Source of the DNA: Cytobacillus eiseniae
GTDB lineage: Bacteria > Bacillota > Bacilli > Bacillales > Cytobacillaceae
DNA length: 64,000 nt
NCBI RefSeq assembly: GCF_017874625.1
Contig: NZ_JAGIKZ010000016.1
Span: forward strand, 25,795-89,794
Reading direction: 5' to 3'
The notes under the pieces are model-generated. The model was not told where the DNA came from, ran no database searches, and worked only from the letters and a program-made list of their open reading frames with translations. Below are positions 8,631 to 17,219 of this stretch, one piece after another; positions within the stretch are counted from its first letter, which is position 1, and the number at the start of each line of letters is the position of its first letter. The position numbers and the translations under genes were made by a program.

Positions 8631-9830
8631 TTACTCCTTAATCAGCTGATATAAAGTAAAAAGATCGTTTCTTGATAATATTTTCGGTACAGGGTAAAGG
8701 GGATTGGCTTCTTTCAAAGCACGTTCTACCATTAAAGGAATATCACTTTCAACAATGCCGCTTATTTTATTAGGAATATTCATTTTTGCATTTAGGTCCT
8801 TAATCGATGAAATGAAGGATTCGGCCTTTTCCGCGATTGTGTCTGTTGAATTGCTTAATCTGACTAAATCGGCTAATTCTGCCAGTTTTTCAGTGGCAGA
8901 ATCACCGTAGTATTCTAATACATACGGGAGTATGATTGCATTGGCTAGTCCATGGGGAACCGCATAAAATCCACCTAATGTATGAGCAATTGCATGCACA
9001 TATCCTACATATGCCCGAGTAAATGCCACACCTGCTAAATAGGCAGCTTCTTGCATGTTCGTCCGTGCAGTCATATTCGTCCCATTCGAATACGCTTCAT
9101 AAAGGTTCTCGTAAATGATCTTCACTGCTCGGCGGCAATACTCTGCTGTTTCCTTTGTGTTGCTTCGACCGATGTATGCTTCAATGGCATGGGTAAGTGC
9201 ATCCATTCCAGTTGTTGATGTAATGTGTGGAGGCAGATTGATTGTGAGTAAAGGATCTAGGACTGCATAATCTGGAATAAGCACGAGGTCGTTGATCGCA
9301 TATTTTTCATGTGTTTCACTATTCGTTACGACTGCTACAACCGTTCCTTCACTTCCTGTTCCAGCCGTTGTTGGCACTGCGAATAGAGGAGGCGTTTTCT
9401 TGCGTATTTTCAATTGGCCTTTCATTTGCGGAATGCTCTTTTCTGGTCTTGCGATCCGTGCACCAACCCCTTTCGCACAATCCATCGGGGAGCCTCCGCC
9501 AAAGGCAATAATTCCATTTGCCCCATGTTTCTTATACATATCAAGCGCTTCCTCAATGTTTTCAATTGTCGGATTGGGAATCGTTCGATCATAGATTATA
9601 AATTCAATCTGTTCTTCCTTTAAGCCTGCAAGCAAGGAATCCATCAATCCTAAAGAAACAATTCCTTTATCCGTCACAATTAGAACATGATCAATCCCTT
9701 TGCTGCTTATTAGCTTTGGCAGCTTGCTCAGGCTATTCTCTCCTTGTAATAAAATTGGCTGCCTCCAAGGCAATAATCTAGAAACGATTCGATAGGTGGA
9801 TTGATAGATTCTGCAGTATAGTCTATACAT
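8631..9830 (-). CDS. Iron-containing alcohol dehydrogenase
   Basis: A 399-residue group III, metal-dependent NAD(P) alcohol dehydrogenase. The nucleotide-binding GGGSPMDCAKG, the PTTAGTGSE loop and the metal ligands in ALTHAIEAY, HAIAHTLGG and VPHGLANA are all present. The N-terminus has about 35 extra residues rich in Arg and Tyr before the dinucleotide fold begins at KLPKLI. AAGGGGTG precedes ATG 9830. It is monocistronic; the substrate cannot be read from sequence, although small aldehydes or alcohols are usual. Confidence 0.9.
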   Translation of the reverse strand: MYRLYCRIYQSTYRIVSRLLPWRQPILLQGENSLSKLPKLISSKGIDHVLIVTDKGIVSLGLMDSLLAGLKEEQIEFIIYDRTIPNPTIENIEEALDMYKKHGANGIIAFGGGSPMDCAKGVGARIARPEKSIPQMKGQLKIRKKTPPLFAVPTTAGTGSEGTVVAVVTNSETHEKYAINDLVLIPDYAVLDPLLTINLPPHITSTTGMDALTHAIEAYIGRSNTKETAEYCRRAVKIIYENLYEAYSNGTNMTARTNMQEAAYLAGVAFTRAYVGYVHAIAHTLGGFYAVPHGLANAIILPYVLEYYGDSATEKLAELADLVRLSNSTDTIAEKAESFISSIKDLNAKMNIPNKISGIVESDIPLMVERALKEANPLYPVPKILSRNDLFTLYQLIKE

Positions 9831-9940
9831 TTTTGCACCCCTTTCTATTATTTGAATTTTCGGCTTTATTTTACCATTATATCTTGCAATAAAGCTTTAT
9901 ATGTCAAACAAGTTTTTTCGACAAAATCCCCTAAAAAATC

Positions 9941-9969
9941 TTGACGATTCATGTTATCAGGAGTATTAT
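9941..9969 (+). promoter_or_regulatory. Promoter of tRNA-Gly
   Basis: TTGACG (9941-9946) and TATTAT (9964-9969) are separated by 17 bases. Transcription would begin about 65 bases before the mature tRNA. Confidence 0.65.
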
Positions 9970-10041
9970 ATAGAAGTTGATTCGTTGCTACATAAGTTTT
10001 TCAATATAATAATAGCGAGTTATTCTTATAAAATTAAATAT

Positions 10042-10115
10042 GCGGGTGTAGTTTAGTGGTAAAACCACAGCCTTCCAAGCTGTTGTCGAGGGTTCGATTC
10101 CCTTCACCCGCTCCA
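10042..10115 (+). tRNA. tRNA-Gly (anticodon UCC)
   Basis: A complete cloverleaf: acceptor stem GCGGGTG/CACCCGC, a short D arm, anticodon stem ACAGC/GCTGT around loop CTTCCAA (anticodon TCC), and T arm with GGTTCGATTCC. The CCA end is encoded (10113-10115). It is a single isolated tRNA gene with its own promoter and terminator. Confidence 0.96.
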
Positions 10116-10125
10116 TACATATCAC

Positions 10126-10168
10126 AACGCAGTGTTTCGTTACGAAGAGAACGAGGTATTGCGTTTTT
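10126..10168 (+). terminator. Rho-independent terminator of tRNA-Gly
   Basis: A 16-bp stem starting at AACGCA and ending at TGCGTT, with several G-T pairs and an 8-base loop, followed by a short T run. It begins ten bases after the CCA end. Confidence 0.85.
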
Positions 10169-10356
10169 CAATTTTATACTAGTGATTCTACTTAAATTGC
10201 GTGTTGAATTTTTATATTGTTAGTAGGAAACCTGCATTGTTTAGGGTTCTTTTTTTATATCTGCAAATTGAAGAACTTAGATACATGCAGATGATGAAAA
10301 CAGGTCGATAGAAAAAAAAAGTAGAGACTGGGACAAAAGTTTTTCAGCAATAAAAA

Positions 10357-10410
10357 AAGCCGAACGATTATTAGAAATGCTCACTCTGCATTCTACAATC
10401 GTTCGGCTTT
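10357..10410. terminator. Hairpin downstream of the VTC/DUF4956 operon
   Basis: AAAGCCGAACGAT (10357-10369) pairs perfectly with ATCGTTCGGCTTT (10398-10410) across a 28-base loop; on the minus strand it ends in a T run. It probably terminates the minus-strand DUF4956 gene. The flanking GAGACTGGGACAAAAG is a phrase I recall from many Firmicute intergenic repeats. The rest of 10169-10484 shows nothing else clear. Confidence 0.7.
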
Positions 10411-10484
10411 CTGTATTTAGGTATTAAAAAATGAATATATCATTCGGCTTTGGACATAGATAAATTAGTTACATCCCAGCCTTC

Positions 10485-11168
10485 TTACGCTGTGAAATTA
10501 CCATCATAGCTTAACATAATGGCTGATTTAACATCTTTCATATCCGAGATGTTATTGATAAAGCTCATATTATTTTCCTTTATCCGAATTTCATAAGTGA
10601 TTTCATGATCACCGCCAGGCATGACAGATTTTGATTTAACCGAATGCTTTAATGAATGCTCAGCTACCATATGTTCTAATGGATTTTCAATCGAACGATC
10701 ACTATACCTAACGACCAATAAATAGGGATTTTCAACTTTAATACGATTAATAAAGAAAATTAATACAGCGCCAATTAAAATTGAACCAATAATGACAAGA
10801 GGGATAAAACCAGCACCGCATAAAATACCTGACACAATTGCCCAAAAAATATAAACAATGTCCATTGGATCTTTAATAGGTGTTCTAAAACGGACAATGG
10901 ATAAAGCACCGACCATTCCAAGCGATAACAAGATATTGGATGAGATCCCCATAATTATTAAGGCAGTGGCCATTGACATGACGATTAATGAGATATTAAA
11001 CGTGTGTGAATAAATCACGCCTGAGAAGGTCTTTTTATATACCCAATAAATGAATAATCCTACTGCGAATGCTACTAATAAGCCAATAAGTGAATCAATA
11101 ATTGAAAAGCTGTTTGTCTTTTCTAAAAAACTCGATTTGAAAATATCACTGAAATTTACACTTTCCAT
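10485..11168 (-). CDS. DUF4956 membrane protein
   Basis: A 227-residue membrane protein with four hydrophobic segments in residues about 20-150 and a soluble C-terminal domain of about 80 residues. The conserved-looking core MVGALSIVRFRTPIKDPMD sits between membrane segments and is typical of DUF4956. A longer frame starts at 11240, but GGAGG lies before ATG 11168, so that start is used. It is the second gene of a minus-strand operon after the VTC-domain protein, a pairing seen in other bacteria; its biochemical role is not established. Expression should follow the promoter at 12011-12042. Confidence 0.85.
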   Translation of the reverse strand: MESVNFSDIFKSSFLEKTNSFSIIDSLIGLLVAFAVGLFIYWVYKKTFSGVIYSHTFNISLIVMSMATALIIMGISSNILLSLGMVGALSIVRFRTPIKDPMDIVYIFWAIVSGILCGAGFIPLVIIGSILIGAVLIFFINRIKVENPYLLVVRYSDRSIENPLEHMVAEHSLKHSVKSKSVMPGGDHEITYEIRIKENNMSFINNISDMKDVKSAIMLSYDGNFTA

Positions 11169-11268
11169 TACGTATTCCTCCAAGTATTTCTGTTTTTTAT
11201 ATGTGGGACCGTGTACCTGTCCCCATGTTTCATTTTTCATTAATGAACAATGAACTTGTCACGCCTGA

Positions 11269-11967
11269 TTACCCGTACATTCGGCTAATTTGGTATTTAG
11301 AATAGGTTCCTTTTCGTCTGTCTCCTAGCTGGAGTAATTTTTTGATGACGTCGGGCAGGTATTCATCAAATTTCACTTCAAGGATGACGATATTCGGATT
11401 TGTTTCAATCATCGCAATATCGGGATTCAGGACATCATTATTGCGAAAGCTAGTTTTGATGGAGCTATCAAAGGTTACCCGTACATTTCCGTGACGATAA
11501 ATAAATACTTCCCTTTCGTAATCTACAACTGTCATCGGTTTTAATTGAAGCAGGTTCATTTGTATGAATAACTCTTGTATGAGCGCTCTCGAATCATTTT
11601 CCATCCAAAGGATGTCCCCGAGCCTAATGCGTTCGTATTCCTCTGCATGGATTCGGCATTTTTGTTTGTATGTCAGATTATTACGTTTGCTCTTTTTTTC
11701 GAGCGTAAGATAATCAGTATTGTAGTCATAGAGCCTCACCCGAAATTTGTCGCGCTCATAATGCCCTTCTTTCTTCTGGGTTAGCACCTTATTGTCGAAG
11801 TTATCAAAGTAAACACTTCGAATGGTATATTTTCCATCGTTATTTGCGTGTGGATCGACTTCCATATAATGCTTTAGCCTATTTCTTAGAAGGTAGCAGT
11901 CCATTCTCGTTATTTCATGCTTTAATTCGGACCGGCCCTGCACACCATTTAAGGTCATCGCCTTCAT
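11269..11967 (-). CDS. VTC-domain (polyphosphate polymerase-like) protein
   Basis: A 232-residue soluble protein of the VTC/CYTH tunnel fold, the family that includes the catalytic domain of the yeast polyphosphate polymerase Vtc4. The expected basic residues are seen in ELKHEI, RSVYFDN, RDKFRVRLY and LEKKSKRN, and the late acidic ILEVKFDEYLP could carry the metal ligand. GGAG is only one base from ATG 11976 but ten from ATG 11967, so the latter is preferred. It is the first gene of an operon with the DUF4956 protein. Polyphosphate synthesis is an inference from fold; these stand-alone bacterial members are little studied. Confidence 0.85.
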   Translation of the reverse strand: MKAMTLNGVQGRSELKHEITRMDCYLLRNRLKHYMEVDPHANNDGKYTIRSVYFDNFDNKVLTQKKEGHYERDKFRVRLYDYNTDYLTLEKKSKRNNLTYKQKCRIHAEEYERIRLGDILWMENDSRALIQELFIQMNLLQLKPMTVVDYEREVFIYRHGNVRVTFDSSIKTSFRNNDVLNPDIAMIETNPNIVILEVKFDEYLPDVIKKLLQLGDRRKGTYSKYQISRMYG

Positions 11968-12010
11968 GTTTCTCATTCTCCTTTTGTACGATATTAGCGC
12001 AGTGATTCAC

Positions 12011-12042
12011 ATTATTAAGGAGAAACCTTAAATAAACCTTAA
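12011..12042 (-). promoter_or_regulatory. Response-regulator direct repeat and promoter of the VTC/DUF4956 operon
   Basis: Read on the minus strand, two identical TTAAGGTTT half-sites (12034-12042 and 12023-12031) lie 11 bp apart. Five bases later comes TAATAAT (complement of 12011-12017), followed by GTG. There is no good -35 box, as expected when an OmpR-type activator replaces it. The same layout stands before the lipoprotein gene at 14401-14432. Confidence 0.75.
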
Positions 12043-12049
12043 AAAGAAA

Positions 12050-12197
12050 AGCGGAAGCGCCTTGCTCATCGCCGTACAAACTGGAAGGGACAACGACAGC
12101 GATAAAGGAAACACGGATTGCGGTAGCGAACCGATGTTGACGCAATCGTTGTGGAGGAGACCTGAAGTTTGATAGGCGATAGGCGCTGGAGCTAGAC
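12050..12197 (+). repeat. Dispersed intergenic repeat, family B copy 1
   Basis: About 150 bp, starting AGCGGAAGCGCC and ending GGCGCTGGAGCT, so the ends are partly inverted. The interior (GCCGTACAAACTGGAAG to GTTGTGGAGGAGACC) matches, on the opposite strand, the repeat at 50164-50267. It begins only eight bases upstream of the regulator repeat of the VTC operon. Confidence 0.8.
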
Positions 12198-12233
12198 AAT
12201 TCTCTGACTCGAAAGTTATACTTTTTTATTCAG

Positions 12234-12259
12234 TAAAAAAAGAAGATCACATGTGATCT
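12234..12259 (-). terminator. Terminator of the two-component operon
   Basis: A perfect palindrome AGATCACATGTGATCT (12244-12259) is followed on the minus strand by a T run. It lies directly after the kinase stop codon. Confidence 0.8.
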
Positions 12260-12260
12260 C

Positions 12261-13571
12261 CTACTTTGGCAGCTTTACTTTAAAGGTTGTTCCTTTGTGT
12301 TTATTTTGAAATCCAGTAATTGTTCCATTATGTTCGGTTACAATCCACTGCGCAATGGAGAGCCCTAGTCCCATTCCACCCGTTTCTCTTGATCGTGCCT
12401 TGTCCTCTCTGTAAAAGCGATCAAAGATATATTTCATGTTTTCTTCTTTAATTCCAATTCCAGTATCGCTAACCTCGAAAACAACTTTATGATCCTCTAC
12501 ATATGTTTTAACCCCAATGCTATCATCATCACTCGTGTATTTTAAAGCATTATCAAGGAGAATGACGAGAAGCTGGTGGAGGCGTACTTCATCAGCTTCC
12601 ATACTTACGTTACAGTTTAAATTGAGCCAAAAATGCTTATCTTGTGACTCCGCTATTTCCATATAAGGCGCGCAAACTCTTTGAATAAATTGATCAATAT
12701 CTATTGTCTGTTTCGTTAGCTGTGTTTCAGCTGAGTCAGCGCGTGCTAAGGTTAGTAAATCAGAGGTGAGCTTCGATAATCGCCTTGTTTCTGATAGGCT
12801 GAGTGCAATATTCTCAAATTTATTGATAATTTTTTCTTGCGGCTCGGTTAGCAGCAGCTCTAATTTATTTTGAATAATTGTTAATGGCGTTCTGAGTTCA
12901 TGTGAAGCATTTTCAACGAACTCAGCCTGCTTATTCCAGGAATGAATAATAGGCATCATCATTTTTCTTGATAAAATATAGCTTGCCGAGATAGAAAGGA
13001 TGACGAAGATAATCGAACAAATGATAATCAGCCGCTCAAAATTATCAATAATCGTTTGTTCTGCCTCCGTATTAATCAGTAGCTGTGTATAAGTTCTTTC
13101 ACCTTTTGTATCGGTCGTTTCAAAAAGAAGGTACCGAAAATGGTATTGGTTATGAATGGTAGTATTTGTAATCGTATCGATATTAGTTTTATCCAATGGA
13201 TAATCCTGTATAAAACTTTCGTAAAAAGAAGAGCCAATCTCATTTTGATTGATAATTTTCCCCTCTTTATTCCATTTAAGTACAATGATACGAGGGTTTG
13301 GACGGTCTCTTTGTCGTTCCTCATAGGGAGGAAGACGATCCATTTTTTCATCTGGAAGTGGAGATTCGAATCCTTTTGAAGGATGTACAATCATCATTTC
13401 TTTAAATGACTTTAGCTCCTCATCTGATTTCGAATATAATGTTCTCTGCACCTGACCAATTATAATGACGCCAAAAATGGTAAAGATAACCGTAAAAGCA
13501 ATGAGATTAAAAGCCATAAATTTCAATTGCTGCTTGCGAAAAATGGTCTTTTTAAACATTTCCTTCACCAT
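12261..13571 (-). CDS. Sensor histidine kinase
   Basis: A membrane-bound kinase of about 437 residues. Membrane segments lie near residues 15-38 and 170-195 and enclose an extracytoplasmic sensor of about 130 residues. The H box is NASHELRTPLTII, the N box LLDNALKY, and the G boxes DTGIGI and GMGLGLSIAQ. The reading frame is open to 13622, but that start would lie deep inside the regulator gene. ATG 13571 or ATG 13559 overlaps the regulator's end by 20 or 8 bases, indicating translational coupling; neither has a clean ribosome site. It phosphorylates the adjacent OmpR-type regulator; the signal is unknown. Confidence 0.9.
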   Translation of the reverse strand: MVKEMFKKTIFRKQQLKFMAFNLIAFTVIFTIFGVIIIGQVQRTLYSKSDEELKSFKEMMIVHPSKGFESPLPDEKMDRLPPYEERQRDRPNPRIIVLKWNKEGKIINQNEIGSSFYESFIQDYPLDKTNIDTITNTTIHNQYHFRYLLFETTDTKGERTYTQLLINTEAEQTIIDNFERLIIICSIIFVILSISASYILSRKMMMPIIHSWNKQAEFVENASHELRTPLTIIQNKLELLLTEPQEKIINKFENIALSLSETRRLSKLTSDLLTLARADSAETQLTKQTIDIDQFIQRVCAPYMEIAESQDKHFWLNLNCNVSMEADEVRLHQLLVILLDNALKYTSDDDSIGVKTYVEDHKVVFEVSDTGIGIKEENMKYIFDRFYREDKARSRETGGMGLGLSIAQWIVTEHNGTITGFQNKHKGTTFKVKLPK

Positions 13572-14238
13572 TTTCAGATAGCATATAGCCAAGACCCCGG
13601 AAGGTTTTAATATATTGATCATAGCCGAATTTTTTTAAGTTTTTTCTTAATTTACTTGCGTATACTTCTACAACGGTTGTAGAGGTATCTGATTCGAATC
13701 CCCAAATTCGATCAAAGATTTGTTCTTTCGTTACGATTGAATTTTTATTGTTGATCAAGTACTCCAGCAAGTCGAATTGTTTTCCATTAAGATTCACCAG
13801 TTCCTCTCCAATCGAGGCCGTTTTATTTTTTAAGTTTAATTTTAACTCTTTAAAGGAAATCGCATTTTCTTCAAAATTCCCTCCTGCTCTTCTAATGATT
13901 GCCTCTAAACGCAGCATGAGCTCTTCGCGATGGAAGGGCTTTACGATATAGTCGTCCGCTCCTACTTTAAATCCTTGAATTTTATCATCAATCCCATCTT
14001 TGGCTGTCAGCATAATAACAGGGGTTGAAATATTCTTTTTCCTTAGCTGTTTTAAAACCTCATACCCATTCATGTTTGGTAGCATGATATCCAGAATGAT
14101 ACAGTCGAAAATGTTTTGCTCAGCAAGGAATAGTCCTTCTTCTCCGTCAAAAGCCTGCTCCGTTTCATATATATCACCGATTGTTTCACGTATTGTTTCT
14201 GAAAGGTATTGATCATCTTCAATAATTAATAACTTCAT
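13552..14238 (-). CDS. OmpR-family response regulator
   Basis: A 228-residue regulator. The receiver has the acidic pair in IIEDD, the phospho-aspartate Asp50 in IILDIMLPNMNG and the conserved lysine in IVKPF. The winged-helix DNA-binding domain follows (residues about 130-225), with LTAKD, GKQFDLLEYL and RGLGYML. It is co-transcribed with the kinase. Two identical direct-repeat promoters flank the system (12011-12042 and 14401-14432), so the regulator probably activates both neighbouring units. Confidence 0.93.
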   Translation of the reverse strand: MKLLIIEDDQYLSETIRETIGDIYETEQAFDGEEGLFLAEQNIFDCIILDIMLPNMNGYEVLKQLRKKNISTPVIMLTAKDGIDDKIQGFKVGADDYIVKPFHREELMLRLEAIIRRAGGNFEENAISFKELKLNLKNKTASIGEELVNLNGKQFDLLEYLINNKNSIVTKEQIFDRIWGFESDTSTTVVEVYASKLRKNLKKFGYDQYIKTFRGLGYMLSENGEGNV

Positions 14239-14400
14239 GATGTTCCCCTTTTCTTTTTTCTTTCTATTATTGCTTAGATTATAGGACGAATTAGATTGAA
14301 TGCAAAATGTTTTTTAATTTTTATTAAAAAGGCTCTATTAAACTAGCTGTTAATTCCGCTCTAATCAATAAGTTGTAAAATCACAGCCTAAAATTGTGTT

Positions 14401-14432
14401 TTAAGGTTGGATTAAGGTTTGTCCGTAATAAT
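14401..14432 (+). promoter_or_regulatory. Response-regulator direct repeat and promoter of the beta-helix lipoprotein gene
   Basis: TTAAGGTTG (14401-14409) and TTAAGGTTT (14412-14420) are 11 bp apart. After five bases comes TAATAAT (14426-14432), then GTG. Spacing and sequence copy the divergent site at 12011-12042. No -35 consensus is visible. Confidence 0.75.
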
Positions 14433-14475
14433 GTGTTCAAGAAGAATGAATTTTGATATGGAATAGGAGACGACT

Positions 14476-16695
14476 ATGAAAAAGAGATATTTAATAGCAG
14501 TGGCAACGCTTTTATCGGCAAGCTTATTATCTGGGTGCAGTAATGATGGTGATACTGCAACAGAAAATGGCAGCAATAAAGAGATTACTGATACGATTAC
14601 TAAGGCAGTGACTTATAACAAAGACGATGATTACATGGATTGGAAAAATGAAAATCCCACTTACATTGAATTAAATGGAACCGAGGCCGAGTTTGATCAA
14701 TCTGCTGCCATCCTCTTAAAGGATGGAACGCTTACGATAAAAACAGGTGGTGTTTATGTACTAAGCGGAAAGTGGGATGATGGCCAAATTGCCGTTGATT
14801 CCGAAGATAAAAATACAGTTCGGCTTGTATTGAATGGAGTGGAAATAAATAATACAGAAAATGCAGCAATTAATGTTATTAATGCCGAAAAAACGATTAT
14901 TTCTCTTCAAGAAGATACGGTAAATAATATTTCGGATGGAAAAGAATATCGTTTTGAAGATTCATCCTCAGATGAACCAAATGCAGCTATTTTTAGCAAA
15001 GATGACCTAACAATAAATGGTTCTGGTAAGTTAGTCGTTCATGCTAATTACAATAACGGCATTGTCAGTAAGGATGATTTAAAAATAACAGGCGGAACCA
15101 TTCAAATCCATTCAGTGGATGATGGAATAATGGGTAGGGATTTAGTGGCCATTAAAGCTGGAGAGATCGCGATTGAAGCTGGTGGTGATGGGATTAAGTC
15201 AACGAATGACAAAGATACGTCAAAAGGAAACATCGCCCTAGAGGGAGGTACTTATGATATCGTAGCAGGCAGTGACGGAATACAAGCTGAAGCATCTTTA
15301 TGGATTGCTGATGGTTCCTTCAAAATTGTCTCTGGAGGTGGAAGTCCAGAAACGATAAGTAATCGCGAAAATTCTCCCGAACCATGGGGGGATCATGCAA
15401 ATCCAGGGGCAGACCCGAATACACGCCCGAATGAAAATCCAAATCAAAATTCGAATGTAAAGACGAATCAGGAAACTACCGAAGAAACAGAATCACAGAG
15501 TGCAAAAGGGCTGAAGGCTACTGCAGAATTAGCTATAGGTGGAGGAACGTTTGCCATCGATTCATCTGATGATGCCGTTCATAGTAACAGCAATGTAACG
15601 ATTGCAGGTGGTGAGCTAACAATTGCCTCGGGAGATGACGGAGTTCACGCAGATACCTCTCTCCAAATTAAAGGTGGAAAAATCAATGTGACGAAAAGCT
15701 ATGAAGGGATAGAGAGTGAAAAAATAACGATTTCAGACGGTGAAATTCATGTAGTTGCCAGTGATGATGGCATCAATGTTGGTGGAGGAAATGATGGCTC
15801 TGGATTCCGTACGCCATTTAGTCCTGTGAATGATGGACAAGCAAGTTCTGAAACCGCAAATCCTGAAAACCAAATGGATGCTGAGGAAAATAGTACCCAA
15901 TCAGATTCAGAAGAAAATATGCTCATTATCAATGGCGGTTATATTACAGTCGATGCAGAAGGGGACGGATTGGACGCTAATGGGTCAATTGCAATGACAG
16001 ATGGGACAGTCATTGTAAATGGACCAACATCCAATGGCAATGGTCCACTAGATTATGATGGAAGCTTGGACATGAGCGGAGGTTTTCTAATTGCTGTTGG
16101 TAGCTCCGGGATGGTTCAAGCTGCATCTGATCAATCCACACAAAATTCTTTATTGATGACTTATTCTGAAACACAGAAAGCTGGTACGATCGTTCATCTT
16201 GGGGACAATGACGGAAATACAATAACAACCTTTTCACCGAAAAAAGACTATCAATCTGTCTTTATCAGTTCCCCTGAATTAACAAAGGATACATCTTATA
16301 TTTTATACTCTGGCGGTTCATCAACAGAGAGTAATTCAGATGGTCTTTATAAAACTGGAAACTATCAAGGAGGAACAAAAGTGGTAGAGTTTACACTATC
16401 TGAATCTGTCACATGGCTAGATGAATCTGGTATCACAACAAGCAGAAACGCCGGTCCAGGAGGCCAGGGCGGGCCAAGCGGTCAAGGTGGTCCCGGTGAG
16501 GGCGGCCAAGGTCAACCTCGACCTGATATGGGTGGAGGCCCTGGAGACATGTTTGGAGATTTAGATGAAGAGACTAGAGAAAAGGTTCAAGGCATTATGG
16601 AACAAGAAAGAGAAGGGACAATCACCCGGGAAGAGGCTCAAGAAAAATTAGCCGAACTTGGTATGGAGTTTCCTGGAAAAGGAGAAAGACGATAG
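14476..16695 (+). CDS. Cthe_2159-family carbohydrate-binding beta-helix lipoprotein
   Basis: A 739-residue lipoprotein with lipobox LLSGC at residues 17-21. Residues about 60-600 form many short turns of the type 'DDGIxx..GG..I', for example ASDDGINVGGGN and GDDGVHADTSLQIKGG, suggesting a parallel beta-helix as in the Cthe_2159 family, whose founder was described as a carbohydrate (pectate/cellulose) binder. Two low-complexity inserts rich in Asn, Pro, Glu and Ser interrupt the helix. The C-terminus is Gly/Pro-rich and then helical and charged (EETREKVQGIMEQEREG). GGAG precedes the ATG. Its promoter carries the same regulator site as the VTC operon. Aspartate-lined turns could also bind calcium. 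Confidence 0.85.
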   Translation: MKKRYLIAVATLLSASLLSGCSNDGDTATENGSNKEITDTITKAVTYNKDDDYMDWKNENPTYIELNGTEAEFDQSAAILLKDGTLTIKTGGVYVLSGKWDDGQIAVDSEDKNTVRLVLNGVEINNTENAAINVINAEKTIISLQEDTVNNISDGKEYRFEDSSSDEPNAAIFSKDDLTINGSGKLVVHANYNNGIVSKDDLKITGGTIQIHSVDDGIMGRDLVAIKAGEIAIEAGGDGIKSTNDKDTSKGNIALEGGTYDIVAGSDGIQAEASLWIADGSFKIVSGGGSPETISNRENSPEPWGDHANPGADPNTRPNENPNQNSNVKTNQETTEETESQSAKGLKATAELAIGGGTFAIDSSDDAVHSNSNVTIAGGELTIASGDDGVHADTSLQIKGGKINVTKSYEGIESEKITISDGEIHVVASDDGINVGGGNDGSGFRTPFSPVNDGQASSETANPENQMDAEENSTQSDSEENMLIINGGYITVDAEGDGLDANGSIAMTDGTVIVNGPTSNGNGPLDYDGSLDMSGGFLIAVGSSGMVQAASDQSTQNSLLMTYSETQKAGTIVHLGDNDGNTITTFSPKKDYQSVFISSPELTKDTSYILYSGGSSTESNSDGLYKTGNYQGGTKVVEFTLSESVTWLDESGITTSRNAGPGGQGGPSGQGGPGEGGQGQPRPDMGGGPGDMFGDLDEETREKVQGIMEQEREGTITREEAQEKLAELGMEFPGKGERR

Positions 16696-16770
16696 TGAGG
16701 AATAGTGGGAGGTAGAACCTGTCTTCGTGCTTGATCGTAACTACATGTTGATAATCTGAGAATACTAAAA

Positions 16771-16808
16771 AACAGGCAAAACAAGATGTTTTGCCTGTTT
16801 CCTTTTTA
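16771..16808 (+). terminator. Rho-independent terminator
   Basis: AAACAGGCAAAACA pairs with TGTTTTGCCTGTTT across three bases, and CCTTTTT follows. It ends the lipoprotein transcript. Confidence 0.85.
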
Positions 16809-16907
16809 GTTTAGTAAATTATTAAATCGTAAGGTGTGTTAAAAGTAATGTTATTTCCTATTTTGAGCTTGTTGTATGCAAAATAGTCGTACTATGTGTA
16901 ATTAATA

Positions 16908-17085
16908 GGACTTACATTCCGCTATTTGCAATAAAAGTCGTGCTTTCATGTTTTTATCGGACATACGTTCCGTTATTTAGCTAAAATGGGATTGTTTTTA
17001 CCTAATTAGTAGCAAATAACGTACTCAATGTCCGGAAACTTCCCAAAATAGCCTAATTTATGAAAATAACGTACTCAATGTCCGC
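16908..17085. repeat. Four 22-24-bp units at about 50-bp phasing, two per orientation
   Basis: Units start near 16908 and 16958 in one orientation (GGAC..AC.TTCCG.TATTT) and near 17012 and 17062 in the other (AAATAACGTACTCAATGTCCG). The last two are almost identical. The whole block can fold on itself as a large inverted repeat. It fills most of the gene-free stretch 16696-17219; nothing else clear is seen there. Confidence 0.7.
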
Positions 17086-17219
17086 AAAGAAATTGAATAA
17101 TACAAGTAAAAAGAAGTGGGTGATTTGCGTTTTGATTGCTATGGTTTCGAATGTCTCAGAGATATTCTTCTCAGCCTTTATTATAAAAAAATAAAAAAAC
17201 TTTAACCTAGCAGTTTCAA

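Noticed and set aside
11915..12199. 94-residue minus-strand frame before the VTC gene
   Set aside because: It runs through the dispersed repeat, the regulator site and the promoter; no ribosome site.
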